From an uncultured Eudoraea sp. (lineage in GTDB: Bacteria > Bacteroidota > Bacteroidia > Flavobacteriales > Flavobacteriaceae), in the NCBI RefSeq assembly GCF_947258525.1, contig NZ_CAMYIP010000049.1, positions 1 through 64,000 of the forward strand: a stretch of DNA of 64,000 nucleotides, in the 5' to 3' direction. Within the stretch, counting starts at the first letter, position 1. Every line of letters starts with the position of its first letter. The position numbers and the translations under genes are program-made. This document shows positions 39,780 through 48,432 of this stretch, one piece after another. The notes beneath the pieces were generated by a model. The model was not told the origin of the DNA and did no database searches. It saw only the letters and a program-made list of their open reading frames with translations.

Positions 39780-39801
39780 CAATAGATCCAAATTCAATGC
39801 A

Positions 39802-40444
39802 ATGAAGCATATTATAACCTACCTTTTTTTACCTGTATTATTAATTAGCTGTCAGGACAACCGCAATGTTACTTAATCTCGCTTTACAGGAAGAAGTTAT
39901 ATCCAAATTGACTTTTGATGATGAATTAAATGCTGAAACTATTCAGCAGGCCATTGAATCATTTACAAAGGGTTATTTTGAATTAAAAAAAATCTATCCC
40001 GATGAAACAATTGGATGGAAGGCCACAATAAATGGATTGGTAACCTATGAAAATAATGACCTCATAACGATTGAATTGCAGTCTTATTTGTTTACTGGTG
40101 GCGCTCATGGTTATGGATCTACAAATTATTTAAATTTCAATAAAAAAAGTGGTAGAGAAATAGATCCCTGGGAGTTGTTTGAAGATAAGGAAGGGTTTCA
40201 AAAATATGCAGAAACGCAATTTAGAATACAACAGAATATCCCCGAAAATAAGTCCATAAACAGTACAGGCTTTATGTTTGACAGAGACCTTTTTTATCTA
40301 CCTGAAAATATTGGATTTACAGACAAAGGGCTTAAACTTTTGTATAATCAATATGAAGTGGCTTCATATGCCGATGGCCCTATTGAACTGACTCTTCCTT
40401 ATAAGGATATTCAAAAATTTTTATCGGGTAAAATCAAAACCTAG
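39802..40444 (+). pseudogene. DUF3298/RsiV-like lipoprotein, broken after the signal peptide
   Basis: Frame 1 encodes only MKHIITYLFLPVLLISCQDN plus four residues and a stop at 39874-39876: a perfect lipoprotein signal peptide with lipobox LISC. The body lies in the next frame, open from 39845: LNLALQEEVISKLTFDDELN, TIQQAIESFTKGYFELKK, LFTGGAHGYGSTNYLNF, and ASYADGPIELTLPYKDIQ, the DUF3298 (RsiV-like) domain. In homologs as I remember them about 40-50 residues separate the lipid Cys from NLALEEEV, so an out-of-frame deletion near 39.86 kb is likely. An ATG at 39866 could make the domain without export signal. The last 4 bp overlap convergent dinB-like gene. Confidence 0.8.
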
Positions 40445-40914
40445 CTCGCCTTTTCCTTTAGTAGAATCTTATCCAATGAAAGTATTACGCCAAGATGTAA
40501 TCCTTCATGAAATAGATTAAACTTCAAAGCGTCTTCAACATTGCTCAATACAACCTTTGTGCTCGTGGTATATTCATTATACTCCTTGAAAATTCCATTT
40601 TCGTAATCCTGCTGTGTCCATTCCACTGTGGAAAACAAAAAACCACCAATATGATCTATCTCTTCATCCGTAGGAGGTAAATCTGGTAAAGTTCCTTTTC
40701 TGAATTTTTGAATCAAAGAATCATCAATACGCGGAGTTAGATTACTAAATTTGTAAATAAGTATTTGTTGGGTGGCAACGACATGGGCTATATTCCACCA
40801 TATGTTATTGCGGTAGCCTTCCGGAATTTCAAATAGAAGATTAGGAGGAGTTTGCTTTAATATTTTGTATAGTATCTTCCTGTTTTGAATCGTAATGTCA
40901 AATATTTTTTCCAA
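40441..40914 (-). CDS. DinB-family four-helix metal-binding protein
   Basis: 157 residues, DinB_2/YfiT-like bundle. The three putative metal-binding His are visible: NIAHVVATQQ (about 51) and the C-terminal NLFHEGLHLGVIL (about 136 and 140). Members include thiol-dependent transferases (bacillithiol or other) and stress-induced proteins of unknown reaction. The N-terminus (EKIFDITIQNRKILYKIL) and length fit. Isolated gene, convergent with the broken DUF3298 gene. Confidence 0.85.
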   Translation of the reverse strand: MEKIFDITIQNRKILYKILKQTPPNLLFEIPEGYRNNIWWNIAHVVATQQILIYKFSNLTPRIDDSLIQKFRKGTLPDLPPTDEEIDHIGGFLFSTVEWTQQDYENGIFKEYNEYTTSTKVVLSNVEDALKFNLFHEGLHLGVILSLDKILLKEKAS

Positions 40915-41027
40915 TGTTTACTAATTTTCCGATTAATAATAATGCGTTTGCCTTGAATAAAAATAACATATTCATTTAATAATAATTAGTGGCGGTTATT
41001 ATAATTTTAATTTCATAAAGAAATAGC

Positions 41028-41381
41028 ATGAAGAAAATTTATTATTTAAGTAGTTGTGATACATGCAAGCGTATTTTAAATGAGCTAAAGCCTCTTGATA
41101 ATTTTGAAATTCAGGATATTAAAACAGACCCAATTACTAGTGAGCAGTTAAACGAAATGCGAAATTTAGCAGGTAGTTATGAAGCCTTATTCAGTAAAAG
41201 GGCACGCCTGTATGGTGAGCGCAATCTAAAAGATCAGCAACTTGAAGAAAAGGATTATGAGGCGCTGATATTGGAACATTACACATTCTTGAAACGACCT
41301 GTTATTTTGGTAAACAATCAAATATTTATAGGAAATAGTAAAAAGGTGGTTGCTTCTGCCAAAGAAATCATTCATTCTTGA
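41028..41381 (+). CDS. ArsC/Spx-like thioredoxin-fold protein
   Basis: 117 residues with the N-terminal KKIYYLSSCDTCKRIL active-site CxxC and the ArsC end region LKRPVILVNNQIFIGN. ArsC-family proteins are arsenate reductases or Spx-type regulators; the second resolving Cys and the Arg-rich site of classic arsenate reductase (RxxR-P) are only partly present, so a reductase or regulator of other targets is equally possible. It overlaps the EamA gene by 4 bp (TTGA), an operon. Confidence 0.88.
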   Translation: MKKIYYLSSCDTCKRILNELKPLDNFEIQDIKTDPITSEQLNEMRNLAGSYEALFSKRARLYGERNLKDQQLEEKDYEALILEHYTFLKRPVILVNNQIFIGNSKKVVASAKEIIHS

Positions 41382-42280
41382 ATAAGCGAACTCTAGCCAT
41401 ATTATCAGCCCTGGGTGCTACAACAATTTATGGATTAAACCATACCATTGCCAAAGGGGTGATGCCCATTTATATTAAACCATTTGGTTTTATTATGCTT
41501 AGAGTGCTGGGAGCTGCCATATTGTTTTGGAGTATTTCCTTGATGGGCCCAAAAGAAAAGATTGAATCTAAAGACTGGGGGCGGATACTGCTGTGTTCGC
41601 TTTTTGGCATGGCAATTAATATGCTGGCATTTTTTAAAGGTTTGGATTTATCAACGCCCATAAATAGTGCTGTCCTGGTTACCACCACGCCCATCATAGT
41701 GGTCGTTTTATCCTTTTTTTTAATTAAAGAAAAAATCAGGATGCTCAAAATCGCGGGTATATTGATTGGTCTTACAGGTGCTCTTTTTCTTGTCCTATAC
41801 GGTAATGAAATCAGACAGGATGCATCAAATATCCCATTGGGTAATTCTCTCTTTTTGTTGAATTCACTATTTTTTGGACTTTACCTTATTCTTGTAAAAA
41901 AACTACTGGAAAAATACCATCCTTTCACTCTTTTAAAGTGGATGTTTCTGATAGGCATTATATACAATTTACCGGTTGCACTTCCCGAGTTTTTAGAAGT
42001 GTCATGGTTTTCGCTGCCATTTGAGGCTATATGGAAAATGGCATTTGTGGTCATAGGAACTACTTTTTGTGCTTATTTGTTTAATGTTTTTGCATTAACC
42101 CAATTAAAGGCATCTACAGTAAGTGCCTTTGTATATGTACAACCTGTAATCGGTATTCTTTTTGCTGTAATAAGTGGCAGAGATAACCTCACAACCGTTA
42201 AAGTAGTAGCGGCGTGTTTAGTGATGTTAGGAGTTTATCTTGTTAGCAAAAAACCAAAACCGGGTTCAATAACAGACTAG
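41378..42280 (+). CDS. EamA/DMT-family membrane transporter
   Basis: 300 residues, ten predicted helices in two EamA repeats (about 5-140 and 150-290). Conserved features: GLNHTIAKGVMP, LLCSLFGMAINMLAFF, PINSAVLVTTTPIIVVVL, and in repeat 2 FNVFALTQLKASTVSAFVYV with PVIGILFAV. Family exports amino acids, nucleosides or other metabolites; substrate unknown. Start is a TTG at 41378 inside the ArsC stop codon overlap; translational coupling is likely. Confidence 0.92.
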   Translation: MNKRTLAILSALGATTIYGLNHTIAKGVMPIYIKPFGFIMLRVLGAAILFWSISLMGPKEKIESKDWGRILLCSLFGMAINMLAFFKGLDLSTPINSAVLVTTTPIIVVVLSFFLIKEKIRMLKIAGILIGLTGALFLVLYGNEIRQDASNIPLGNSLFLLNSLFFGLYLILVKKLLEKYHPFTLLKWMFLIGIIYNLPVALPEFLEVSWFSLPFEAIWKMAFVVIGTTFCAYLFNVFALTQLKASTVSAFVYVQPVIGILFAVISGRDNLTTVKVVAACLVMLGVYLVSKKPKPGSITD

Positions 42281-42411
42281 CTGGCTTTCCCAGAGGTATT
42301 AACTACAACATCATTACTTTCAGTAATTTTTTGAGCCTCCAGGGACCGGCTTATAAGTTCTATACCAATTGATATTTTTACAAACAGAATTATTCCTATT
42401 TTTAAACTCAC
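42277..42411 (-). CDS. Possible 44-residue membrane peptide antisense in the gap
   Basis: GTG start at 42411; sequence begins MSLKIGIILFVKISIGIELI and ends with a polar tail VVVNTSGKAS. One helix then a charged tail is protein-like, and it shares a CTAG stop overlap with the EamA gene, as real convergent genes often do. There is no independent support: the start is GTG, the region is short and A/T-rich, and I do not recognise it. Confidence 0.3.
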   Translation of the reverse strand: MSLKIGIILFVKISIGIELISRSLEAQKITESNDVVVNTSGKAS

Positions 42412-42422
42412 AAAAAAAGACT

Positions 42423-43397
42423 ATGACTAACAAACCTTCATTTATTAAAGAACTTTCTTTGCCTGCCATCGCAGCGCCCATGTTCCTTATCTCTGGTCCT
42501 AAATTGGTTATTGAATGTTGCAAAAATGGAATTATAGGAACTTTTCCTGCCCTTAATCAACGTACAAGTGAAGGATTTGAAGAATGGCTTATTCAAATAA
42601 AATCTGAATTAGATGCTTTCGAAGAAAAAACAGCGACTAAGGCAGCTCCATTTGGTGTAAATCTGATTGTTCATCCTACGAATCCAAGGCTCGAAGCAGA
42701 TCTGAAATTATGCATTAAACATAAAGTTCCTATCATTATCACCTCTTTGGGAGCAGTTTCGCAACTAGTTGATGCTGTCCACAGTTATGGTGGATTGGTT
42801 TTTCACGATATAATCAAAAAAAGGCATGCGGAAAAGGCGGCTGAAGCAGGGGTTGATGGACTAATATTGGTTGCGGCCGGTGCCGGAGGTCATGCAGGAA
42901 CTATTAATCCTATGTCGCTTGTAGCAGAAATTAAAAAGTTCTACGATAAAACCATCATCCTTTCAGGCTGTATAAGTACCGGCAGAGATATTGCATCGGC
43001 CTTACAAATGGGGGCAGATTTGGCTTATATGGGTACACGCTTTATTAACACTGTTGAAAGTAAAGCGCCGGAGGAATATCGCCAGATGATCATTAAGGCC
43101 GGAGCAAGTGATATTACCTATACTGCAGCCATCTCCGGAGTACATGCCAATTTTCTTGGAGCAAGTCTTGCAGCTGCAGGAATAACAGAAGAAGACCTGA
43201 AAAAGGACGTTAAAATTGACTTTGGGAAAGAACTAGATACGGAAGCCAAGGCATGGAAAACCATTTGGTCTGCCGGTCAGGGATCCACCACAATAGATAA
43301 TGTCCTTTCTGTCTCGGAACTCGTTGCGAGTCTTAAATCTGAATTTAAGGCAGCAATTGAAGAACAAATGGCATTATTGGACAATTATCCAAAATAA
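42423..43397 (+). CDS. Nitronate monooxygenase (2-nitropropane dioxygenase) family
   Basis: FMN enzyme that oxidises alkyl nitronates such as propionate-3-nitronate to carbonyl compounds and nitrite. About 324 residues from ATG at 42423; an 18-codon extension to 42369 is rejected because it reads low-complexity MIFLQTELFLF. TIM-barrel signatures: LPAIAAPMFLISGPKLVIEC, PFGVNLIVHPTNPRLEAD, VAAGAGGHAGTINPMSLV, and the phosphate site SGCISTGRDIASALQMGADLAYMGTRF. First of an apparent run NMO - bestrophin - hydrolase. Confidence 0.95.
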   Translation: MTNKPSFIKELSLPAIAAPMFLISGPKLVIECCKNGIIGTFPALNQRTSEGFEEWLIQIKSELDAFEEKTATKAAPFGVNLIVHPTNPRLEADLKLCIKHKVPIIITSLGAVSQLVDAVHSYGGLVFHDIIKKRHAEKAAEAGVDGLILVAAGAGGHAGTINPMSLVAEIKKFYDKTIILSGCISTGRDIASALQMGADLAYMGTRFINTVESKAPEEYRQMIIKAGASDITYTAAISGVHANFLGASLAAAGITEEDLKKDVKIDFGKELDTEAKAWKTIWSAGQGSTTIDNVLSVSELVASLKSEFKAAIEEQMALLDNYPK

Positions 43398-43419
43398 TAA
43401 TTAAACAATCATCTAATAT

Positions 43420-44436
43420 ATGTACGTAAAAAGAAATATTGGCTGGGGAGTTATCCTGAGATATTCCTGGAAAAACGTTATCTTTTTTACCCTGTACGCA
43501 AGCTTGGTATTTTCTATATATCATTTTTTTGGCTGGAATTTCATTGATATTCCCTTTCAACCAATCAGTGTTATCGGTATTGCTGTTGCTTTTTATATTG
43601 GATTCAAAAACTCTCAAAGCTATGATCGTTTTTGGGAAGGTAGAAAAATTTGGGGTGGCATCGTAAATTACAGCAGAACCTGGGGTATTCAGGTATTAAG
43701 TTTTGTTCGTACTGAGGATAAGACATACGATAAAAAAATGCATACCCAATTAATCTACAGGCATATTGGATGGATAAATGCACTCAGAGTGCAACTGAGG
43801 CAACCAAAACCTTGGTCCTTAAAAGAAGACAGATCGGTTGAAAAAATGTATGAAAAACACGGAGAGCGAAACCCATCCTGTAACGAAGCTTTTAAATACG
43901 TAAATAAAAGAGAATTTATTGATCTAAAAAAAAGGGTAAACCCGGCTACCCATTTGGTTAAAAACCAGGCCATGGATATTGTTGCATTAAAAGAAAAGGG
44001 TGTTATTGATGGTTTCCAGGAAGATCAGATGCATTCTGTTTTAGAAGAGCTCTATAATCTCCAGGGTAAAAGTGAACGAATAAAAAACACGCCTTTTCCA
44101 CGACAATATGGATATTTTTCAAGGCTTTTTACCTGGATATTCATTTTGATTTTACCTTATGGTCTGCTCGACGTTTTTGAAGATGAGACTTTAGTATCAT
44201 TTGATTCTATGCAAGCCTGGTATGTATTTTTAATGATTCCCTTTTCAGTTCTGATTTCATGGGTATTTATTACCATGGAAAAAGTTGGGGATAATAGCGA
44301 AGATCCTTTTGAAGGCAGATCATCTGATGTGCCAATGACCGCCTTATGCCGAACTATTGAAATTGATTTACGGGATATGCTGGATGAAGACAATTTACCA
44401 GAAGCGGTTAAAGCCAAAGACCATATTCTCTACTAA
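43420..44436 (+). CDS. Bestrophin-family anion channel
   Basis: 338 residues, UPF0187/bestrophin fold. Recognised by the N-terminal SWKNVIFFTLYASLVFSIYH, the selectivity-filter helix PFQPISVIGIAVAFYIGFKNSQSYDRFWEGRKIWG, and the C-terminal ITMEKVGDNSEDPFEGRSSDVPMTAL. About four membrane segments plus a cytoplasmic helical region. Bacterial bestrophins form pentameric channels (anion or cation). The stop codon overlaps the next start by 1 bp (TAATG). Confidence 0.93.
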   Translation: MYVKRNIGWGVILRYSWKNVIFFTLYASLVFSIYHFFGWNFIDIPFQPISVIGIAVAFYIGFKNSQSYDRFWEGRKIWGGIVNYSRTWGIQVLSFVRTEDKTYDKKMHTQLIYRHIGWINALRVQLRQPKPWSLKEDRSVEKMYEKHGERNPSCNEAFKYVNKREFIDLKKRVNPATHLVKNQAMDIVALKEKGVIDGFQEDQMHSVLEELYNLQGKSERIKNTPFPRQYGYFSRLFTWIFILILPYGLLDVFEDETLVSFDSMQAWYVFLMIPFSVLISWVFITMEKVGDNSEDPFEGRSSDVPMTALCRTIEIDLRDMLDEDNLPEAVKAKDHILY

Positions 44437-45395
44437 TGCCTCTGGTTAAATCTCAATACAATCCTCCCCTTCCATTTAAAAATGGTCATATCTCTACTAT
44501 TTACTCCGGCTTGATTAGAAAGGTTAATAATTTTAGCCAGCAAAGGGAACGTCTGGAACTGGGGGATGGTGATTTTATAGATTTGGACTGGAGCTTTTCT
44601 CAAACCCCGAGTAATGCCGTTGTTATTCTTCTGCATGGTCTTGAAGGCCATGGGCAACGTCCTTACATAACAGGAAGTGCCAGGCATTTTAATTCCAACG
44701 GACTTGATAGTTGTGCTGTAAATTTCAGAGGCTGTAGCGGAGAAACCAATCGATTATTCAGGTCTTATCATTCAGGAGCTACAGAAGATCTCAAAGCGGT
44801 AATACAACACATCCTTTCTACCAGGAAATACAGCAGCATTTATATAAAAGGGTTTAGCCTAGGGGGTAATCTCACACTAAAGTATCTGGGAGAAGGTGAA
44901 GTTGCAAATGAAATAAAAGGAGCTGTAACTGTTTCCGTGCCTTGCAGTTTACACGATTCTCTCATACAATTGCTTAAATTTAAAAATACGCTTTATGCCA
45001 AGAGGTTTAAAAAACATCTGATTGAGAAGCTTTACATAAAACAAAAGAAATTCCCGGAATTAATATCCGTTAAGGAAATAGAAACTATAAAGACCCTTAA
45101 AGACTTTGATGATGTTTACACAAGCAGAGCTCATGGATTTGAGGATGCTTTAGATTACTACAAACAGTGTAGCAGCCTTCAGTTTTTACCCCGGATAAAG
45201 ATTCCTGCATTGATTATTAATGCCCGGGACGACTCATTTTTAGGCCGCGATTGCTACCCGGTTAAAGAAGCAGAGAATAACCCAAGGCTTTTTCTTGATA
45301 TGCCTAAATATGGAGGACATGTGGGATTTTTTGATTCACAAAACATATCCTATTCGGAAAAAATTGGCTTAAAGTTTATTAAGGATCTTTTTTGA
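44436..45395 (+). CDS. Alpha/beta hydrolase, YheT family
   Basis: 319 residues. Catalytic Ser in the elbow IKGFSLGGNLTLKYLG (about 147), oxyanion region VVILLHGLEGHGQRPYI, family-specific VNFRGCSGETNRLFRSYHSG, Asp in LIINARDDSFLG and His in MPKYGGHVGFFD. YheT-like proteins are intracellular esterases of unknown natural substrate. Translationally coupled to the bestrophin gene by TAATG. Confidence 0.93.
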   Translation: MPLVKSQYNPPLPFKNGHISTIYSGLIRKVNNFSQQRERLELGDGDFIDLDWSFSQTPSNAVVILLHGLEGHGQRPYITGSARHFNSNGLDSCAVNFRGCSGETNRLFRSYHSGATEDLKAVIQHILSTRKYSSIYIKGFSLGGNLTLKYLGEGEVANEIKGAVTVSVPCSLHDSLIQLLKFKNTLYAKRFKKHLIEKLYIKQKKFPELISVKEIETIKTLKDFDDVYTSRAHGFEDALDYYKQCSSLQFLPRIKIPALIINARDDSFLGRDCYPVKEAENNPRLFLDMPKYGGHVGFFDSQNISYSEKIGLKFIKDLF

Positions 45396-45436
45396 TCCAT
45401 GCTATTTCTTATCTTAGTGCTTTTAATTTAAATGAC

Positions 45437-45919
45437 ATGCGAAAAATATTTGCCATAATTGCAATTTGTGCCGTGGCTACCAGCTGTGGAGAAAAAAAAG
45501 AAGAGAAAAAAGAAGGTGGTTTTGAAATGAACCGCGCCAAAAAGGAAGTGCAAGTAGAAACTAAGTCTGAAACTGTCCCGGTTGATCTAAATAACAAAGG
45601 TATAGGGCCAATTACCTCTGTTGAATTTGCCGAAGAAATTGATACTGAAATGGCAGCGGTGGGTGAGGCAAAGTACAGCGCTATTTGTACCGCTTGCCAC
45701 ATGGCAAACCAACGTATGATAGGACCTGCTTTAGCAGGTGTTTATGATCGCAGAAGCCCGGAATGGGTCATGAATATGATCCTAAACCCGGATGGCATGC
45801 TTAAAGAAGATCCAATTGCTATAGCTTTATATGAAGAATACAATAAAGCTGTAATGCTCAATCAGAATTTAAGTGAGGAAGAGGCTCGGGCGGTAGCCGA
45901 ATACTTGCGTACCTTATAA
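45437..45919 (+). CDS. Lipid-anchored c-type cytochrome
   Basis: 160 residues from ATG at 45437 (an upstream extension to 45392 lacks a signal). Signal peptide IFAIIAICAVATSCG with lipobox VATSC, a charged linker (GEKKEEKKEGGFEM), then one haem-c domain: ICTACHMANQRMIGPALAGVY (CxxCH and downstream axial region, Met in MIGP or MNM/ML), ending EEARAVAEYLRTL. An electron carrier attached to the outer leaflet of the inner membrane. Followed by an intrinsic terminator. Confidence 0.92.
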   Translation: MRKIFAIIAICAVATSCGEKKEEKKEGGFEMNRAKKEVQVETKSETVPVDLNNKGIGPITSVEFAEEIDTEMAAVGEAKYSAICTACHMANQRMIGPALAGVYDRRSPEWVMNMILNPDGMLKEDPIAIALYEEYNKAVMLNQNLSEEEARAVAEYLRTL

Positions 45920-45938
45920 AGTTTAGATTTACTTATTT

Positions 45939-45985
45939 AAGTGCTGTTCTCTGGATTTTATATAAAGAGTTCAGCACTTTTTTTT
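45939..45985 (+). terminator. Intrinsic terminator after the cytochrome c gene
   Basis: Stem AAGTGCTG (45939-45946) and CAGCACTT (45972-45979), with inner CTCT/AGAG pairing, then a run of eight T. Plus-strand terminator 20 bp after the cytochrome stop. Confidence 0.85.
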
Positions 45986-46116
45986 GAAGAATTATATCAA
46001 CATAGATGGTTATACGTCCATATTTGTATTAGTCCCTCACAGAGCAAACCACTTTACTCATTTTACCTTTTTAACAAATAAAGAAATTCTTAGTTTCGTA
46101 CAAGCAAATTAACGAT

Positions 46117-46818
46117 ATGAAAAAAATTCTATTAAGATCATTAGTAATAATTCTATTGATAACAGGCTTCAAGAATTACGGACAAAATAAAAACTTTATT
46201 GATCAACCGTATTTAGAGACCACCGCACGAGTTGATACCTTAGTTATACCAGACCGTATTTATCTATCAATACGAATTACAGAAGCAGACACCAAGGGAA
46301 AAACTTCGGTTGAAAAATTAGAGAACAAAATGGCCGACAAACTGAAATCACTGGGTATTGATATCGAGAAACAGCTTACGCTTTCAGATCTGGCAAGTAA
46401 TTTTAAAAAGTATTTCCTAAGAAAAGTGGACGTACAAAAAGATAAGGAATATTCATTATTGGTCTATGACGCGGTAATGGCAGGAAAGGTTATCCTGGGT
46501 CTTGAATCAATTGGAATCTCAAATGTGAACCTAACAAAAACCGAGTATTCAAAAATTGAAAAGCTTAAAATTGATCTGAGACAAGAGGCTGTTCGGGCAG
46601 CAAAAAAACAGGCAGAGGCTATGGTACTCCCTTTAGATCAGAAACTGGGAAATGCCCTTTATATCTCCGATCTAAATACGGGCATACAACCCATGATGGA
46701 TGGACGAATGGCGAGGGTACAAATGTTTAAAGAGGCCGATGAAGAGCAACCCATAGCTATTGAATTTGAAAAGATAAAAATAGAAAGTACTGTAAATGTT
46801 AAATTTTCAATCCAGTAA
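46117..46818 (+). CDS. SIMPL-domain (DUF541) secreted protein
   Basis: 233 residues with signal peptide (LLRSLVIILLITGFKNYG). SIMPL hallmarks: TTARVDTLVIPDRIYLSIRI, a central KEYSLLVYDAVMAGKVILGLES, VNLTKTEYSKIEKLKID, and the C-terminal IEFEKIKIESTVNVKFSI. Members occur in the envelope and may bind small molecules or act in oxidative-stress tolerance; no reaction known. Single gene with convergent SulP partner 3 bp away. Confidence 0.85.
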   Translation: MKKILLRSLVIILLITGFKNYGQNKNFIDQPYLETTARVDTLVIPDRIYLSIRITEADTKGKTSVEKLENKMADKLKSLGIDIEKQLTLSDLASNFKKYFLRKVDVQKDKEYSLLVYDAVMAGKVILGLESIGISNVNLTKTEYSKIEKLKIDLRQEAVRAAKKQAEAMVLPLDQKLGNALYISDLNTGIQPMMDGRMARVQMFKEADEEQPIAIEFEKIKIESTVNVKFSIQ

Positions 46819-46821
46819 CTA

Positions 46822-48351
46822 TCAGACCTTATCCACAACTAGCTTGTAGGTAGGATCCTCGAGGACATTGACATCAATTATGGCATCGGCATTTGACAAT
46901 AGGCGTCTGCAATCCTCACTCAAATGCCTCAAATGAACTTTCTTACCTACTTTGTGATAGCGTTCCGTAATTTTGTTCAATGCTTCTATGGCAGACATAT
47001 CTACTACCCTGCTTTCTCTAAAGTCAATGATCACTTCATCCGGATCTTCCAGTACTTCAAACTTCTCATTAAATAAAGTGACAGATCCAAAAAACAGTGG
47101 CCCATAGATCTCATAATGTTTTATTCCATTTTCATCGATATATTTCCTTGCGCGTATCCTTTTAGCATTATCCCATGCGAAGACAAGGGCAGAAATTATA
47201 ACCCCAACCAACACTGCTAAGGCAAGGTTATGGAGAAATACCGTCACCAGGGTTACCAATATCATTACAAGCACATCAGATTTTGGCATTCTTCGAAAGG
47301 TACGCAAGCTAGCCCACTCAAATGTTCCTAAAGCAACCATTATCATTAAGCCGGTAAGTGCAGCCATAGGTACTTTTTCAATCAGGTCAGCACCAAACAT
47401 GATAAAAACTAGAAGCATCACCGCAGCCACAATTCCCGATAATCTTGCCCTTGCTCCATTGGAAGTATTGATTAAACTCTGGCCAATCATAGCACAACCG
47501 CCCATTCCGGAAAAAAGTCCCGAAAGAATATTCGCTGTTCCCTGGGCAACCGCTTCTTTGTTCCCGCGTCCACGGGTTTCTGTAATTTCATCTATAATAT
47601 TAAGCGTTAACAAACTCTCAATTAAGCCTACGCCCGCAACTATAACCGCATAAGGGAAAATGATCTGGAGCGTTTCCAAATTAACAGGCAGTTGTGGAAT
47701 ATGAAAAGGAGGAAATCCGCCTTGAATAGAAGCAATATCACCAATTGTTTTAGTGTCTATATCGAATGCAAGTACCAGTCCAAAAACGGCCAGGATCGCA
47801 ATCAGGGAGGCAGGAACCGCCTTACTTAATTTTGGCAATCCCCATATTACGAGCATTGTGAAAAAAACTAATCCTAAAAAAATGAATAAAGTACTACCGG
47901 ACAACCAAGAGCCATCTGACGACTTGAACTGGTCTAACTGTGAAATAAAAATAATTATCGCCAACCCATTTACAAATCCAAATATTACCGGATGGGGAAC
48001 GAGCCGCATTAATTTACCTAATCGAAGAACGCCGGCGGCAATTTGTAAAATTCCTGCCAGCACAACTGTAGCAAATACGTATTCCACACCATAATCCATG
48101 GCAAGTGAAACTATAACAACCGCAACTGCCCCCGTTGCTCCGGAAATCATTCCCGGTCTTCCCCCGAGTATAGAAGTAACCAGCCCCATTACAAAAGCTG
48201 CATATAATCCGGTTAATGGGGATAGCCCGGCAATGAGGGCAAAAGCTATTGCCTCGGGGACTAAGGCCAATGCCACAGTTAATCCGGATAGGACTTCAGT
48301 TTTATAATTTACTTTTTGAGAAAAATCAAATAGATTTAAGTACTTCTTCAA
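46822..48351 (-). CDS. SulP-family anion transporter with STAS domain
   Basis: 509 residues. About 12-14 membrane helices to residue 400 and a C-terminal STAS domain (about 420-505: GPLFFGSVTLFNEKFEVLED, VVDMSAIEALNKITE). Family motifs: LSPLTGLYAAFVMGLVTSILG, GRPGMISGATGAVAVVIV, and GGCAMIGQSLINTSNGARARLSG. SulP proteins move sulfate, bicarbonate (BicA-like) or other anions; the substrate is not certain. Start is TTG (48351), supported by reading frame and by the MKKYLNLFDFSQKVNYK opening. Confidence 0.93.
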   Translation of the reverse strand: MKKYLNLFDFSQKVNYKTEVLSGLTVALALVPEAIAFALIAGLSPLTGLYAAFVMGLVTSILGGRPGMISGATGAVAVVIVSLAMDYGVEYVFATVVLAGILQIAAGVLRLGKLMRLVPHPVIFGFVNGLAIIIFISQLDQFKSSDGSWLSGSTLFIFLGLVFFTMLVIWGLPKLSKAVPASLIAILAVFGLVLAFDIDTKTIGDIASIQGGFPPFHIPQLPVNLETLQIIFPYAVIVAGVGLIESLLTLNIIDEITETRGRGNKEAVAQGTANILSGLFSGMGGCAMIGQSLINTSNGARARLSGIVAAVMLLVFIMFGADLIEKVPMAALTGLMIMVALGTFEWASLRTFRRMPKSDVLVMILVTLVTVFLHNLALAVLVGVIISALVFAWDNAKRIRARKYIDENGIKHYEIYGPLFFGSVTLFNEKFEVLEDPDEVIIDFRESRVVDMSAIEALNKITERYHKVGKKVHLRHLSEDCRRLLSNADAIIDVNVLEDPTYKLVVDKV

Positions 48352-48372
48352 AGCCTTTATATTTTAAGGAGG

Positions 48373-48380
48373 CAAAAATA
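48373..48380 (-). promoter_or_regulatory. -7 box TATTTTTG upstream of the SulP gene
   Basis: TAnnTTTG match on the minus strand about 22 bp before the TTG start; no TTG at 19-21 nt. Confidence 0.35.
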
Positions 48381-48432
48381 GTACTTATTAACAGTTTAAA
48401 GACTTAATTGAAAAGAATTATGGAATTCATAA

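Noticed and set aside
42320..42523. 67-codon minus-strand frame overlapping the nitronate monooxygenase start
   Set aside because: Overlaps the start of the real gene and shows no domain or helix pattern.
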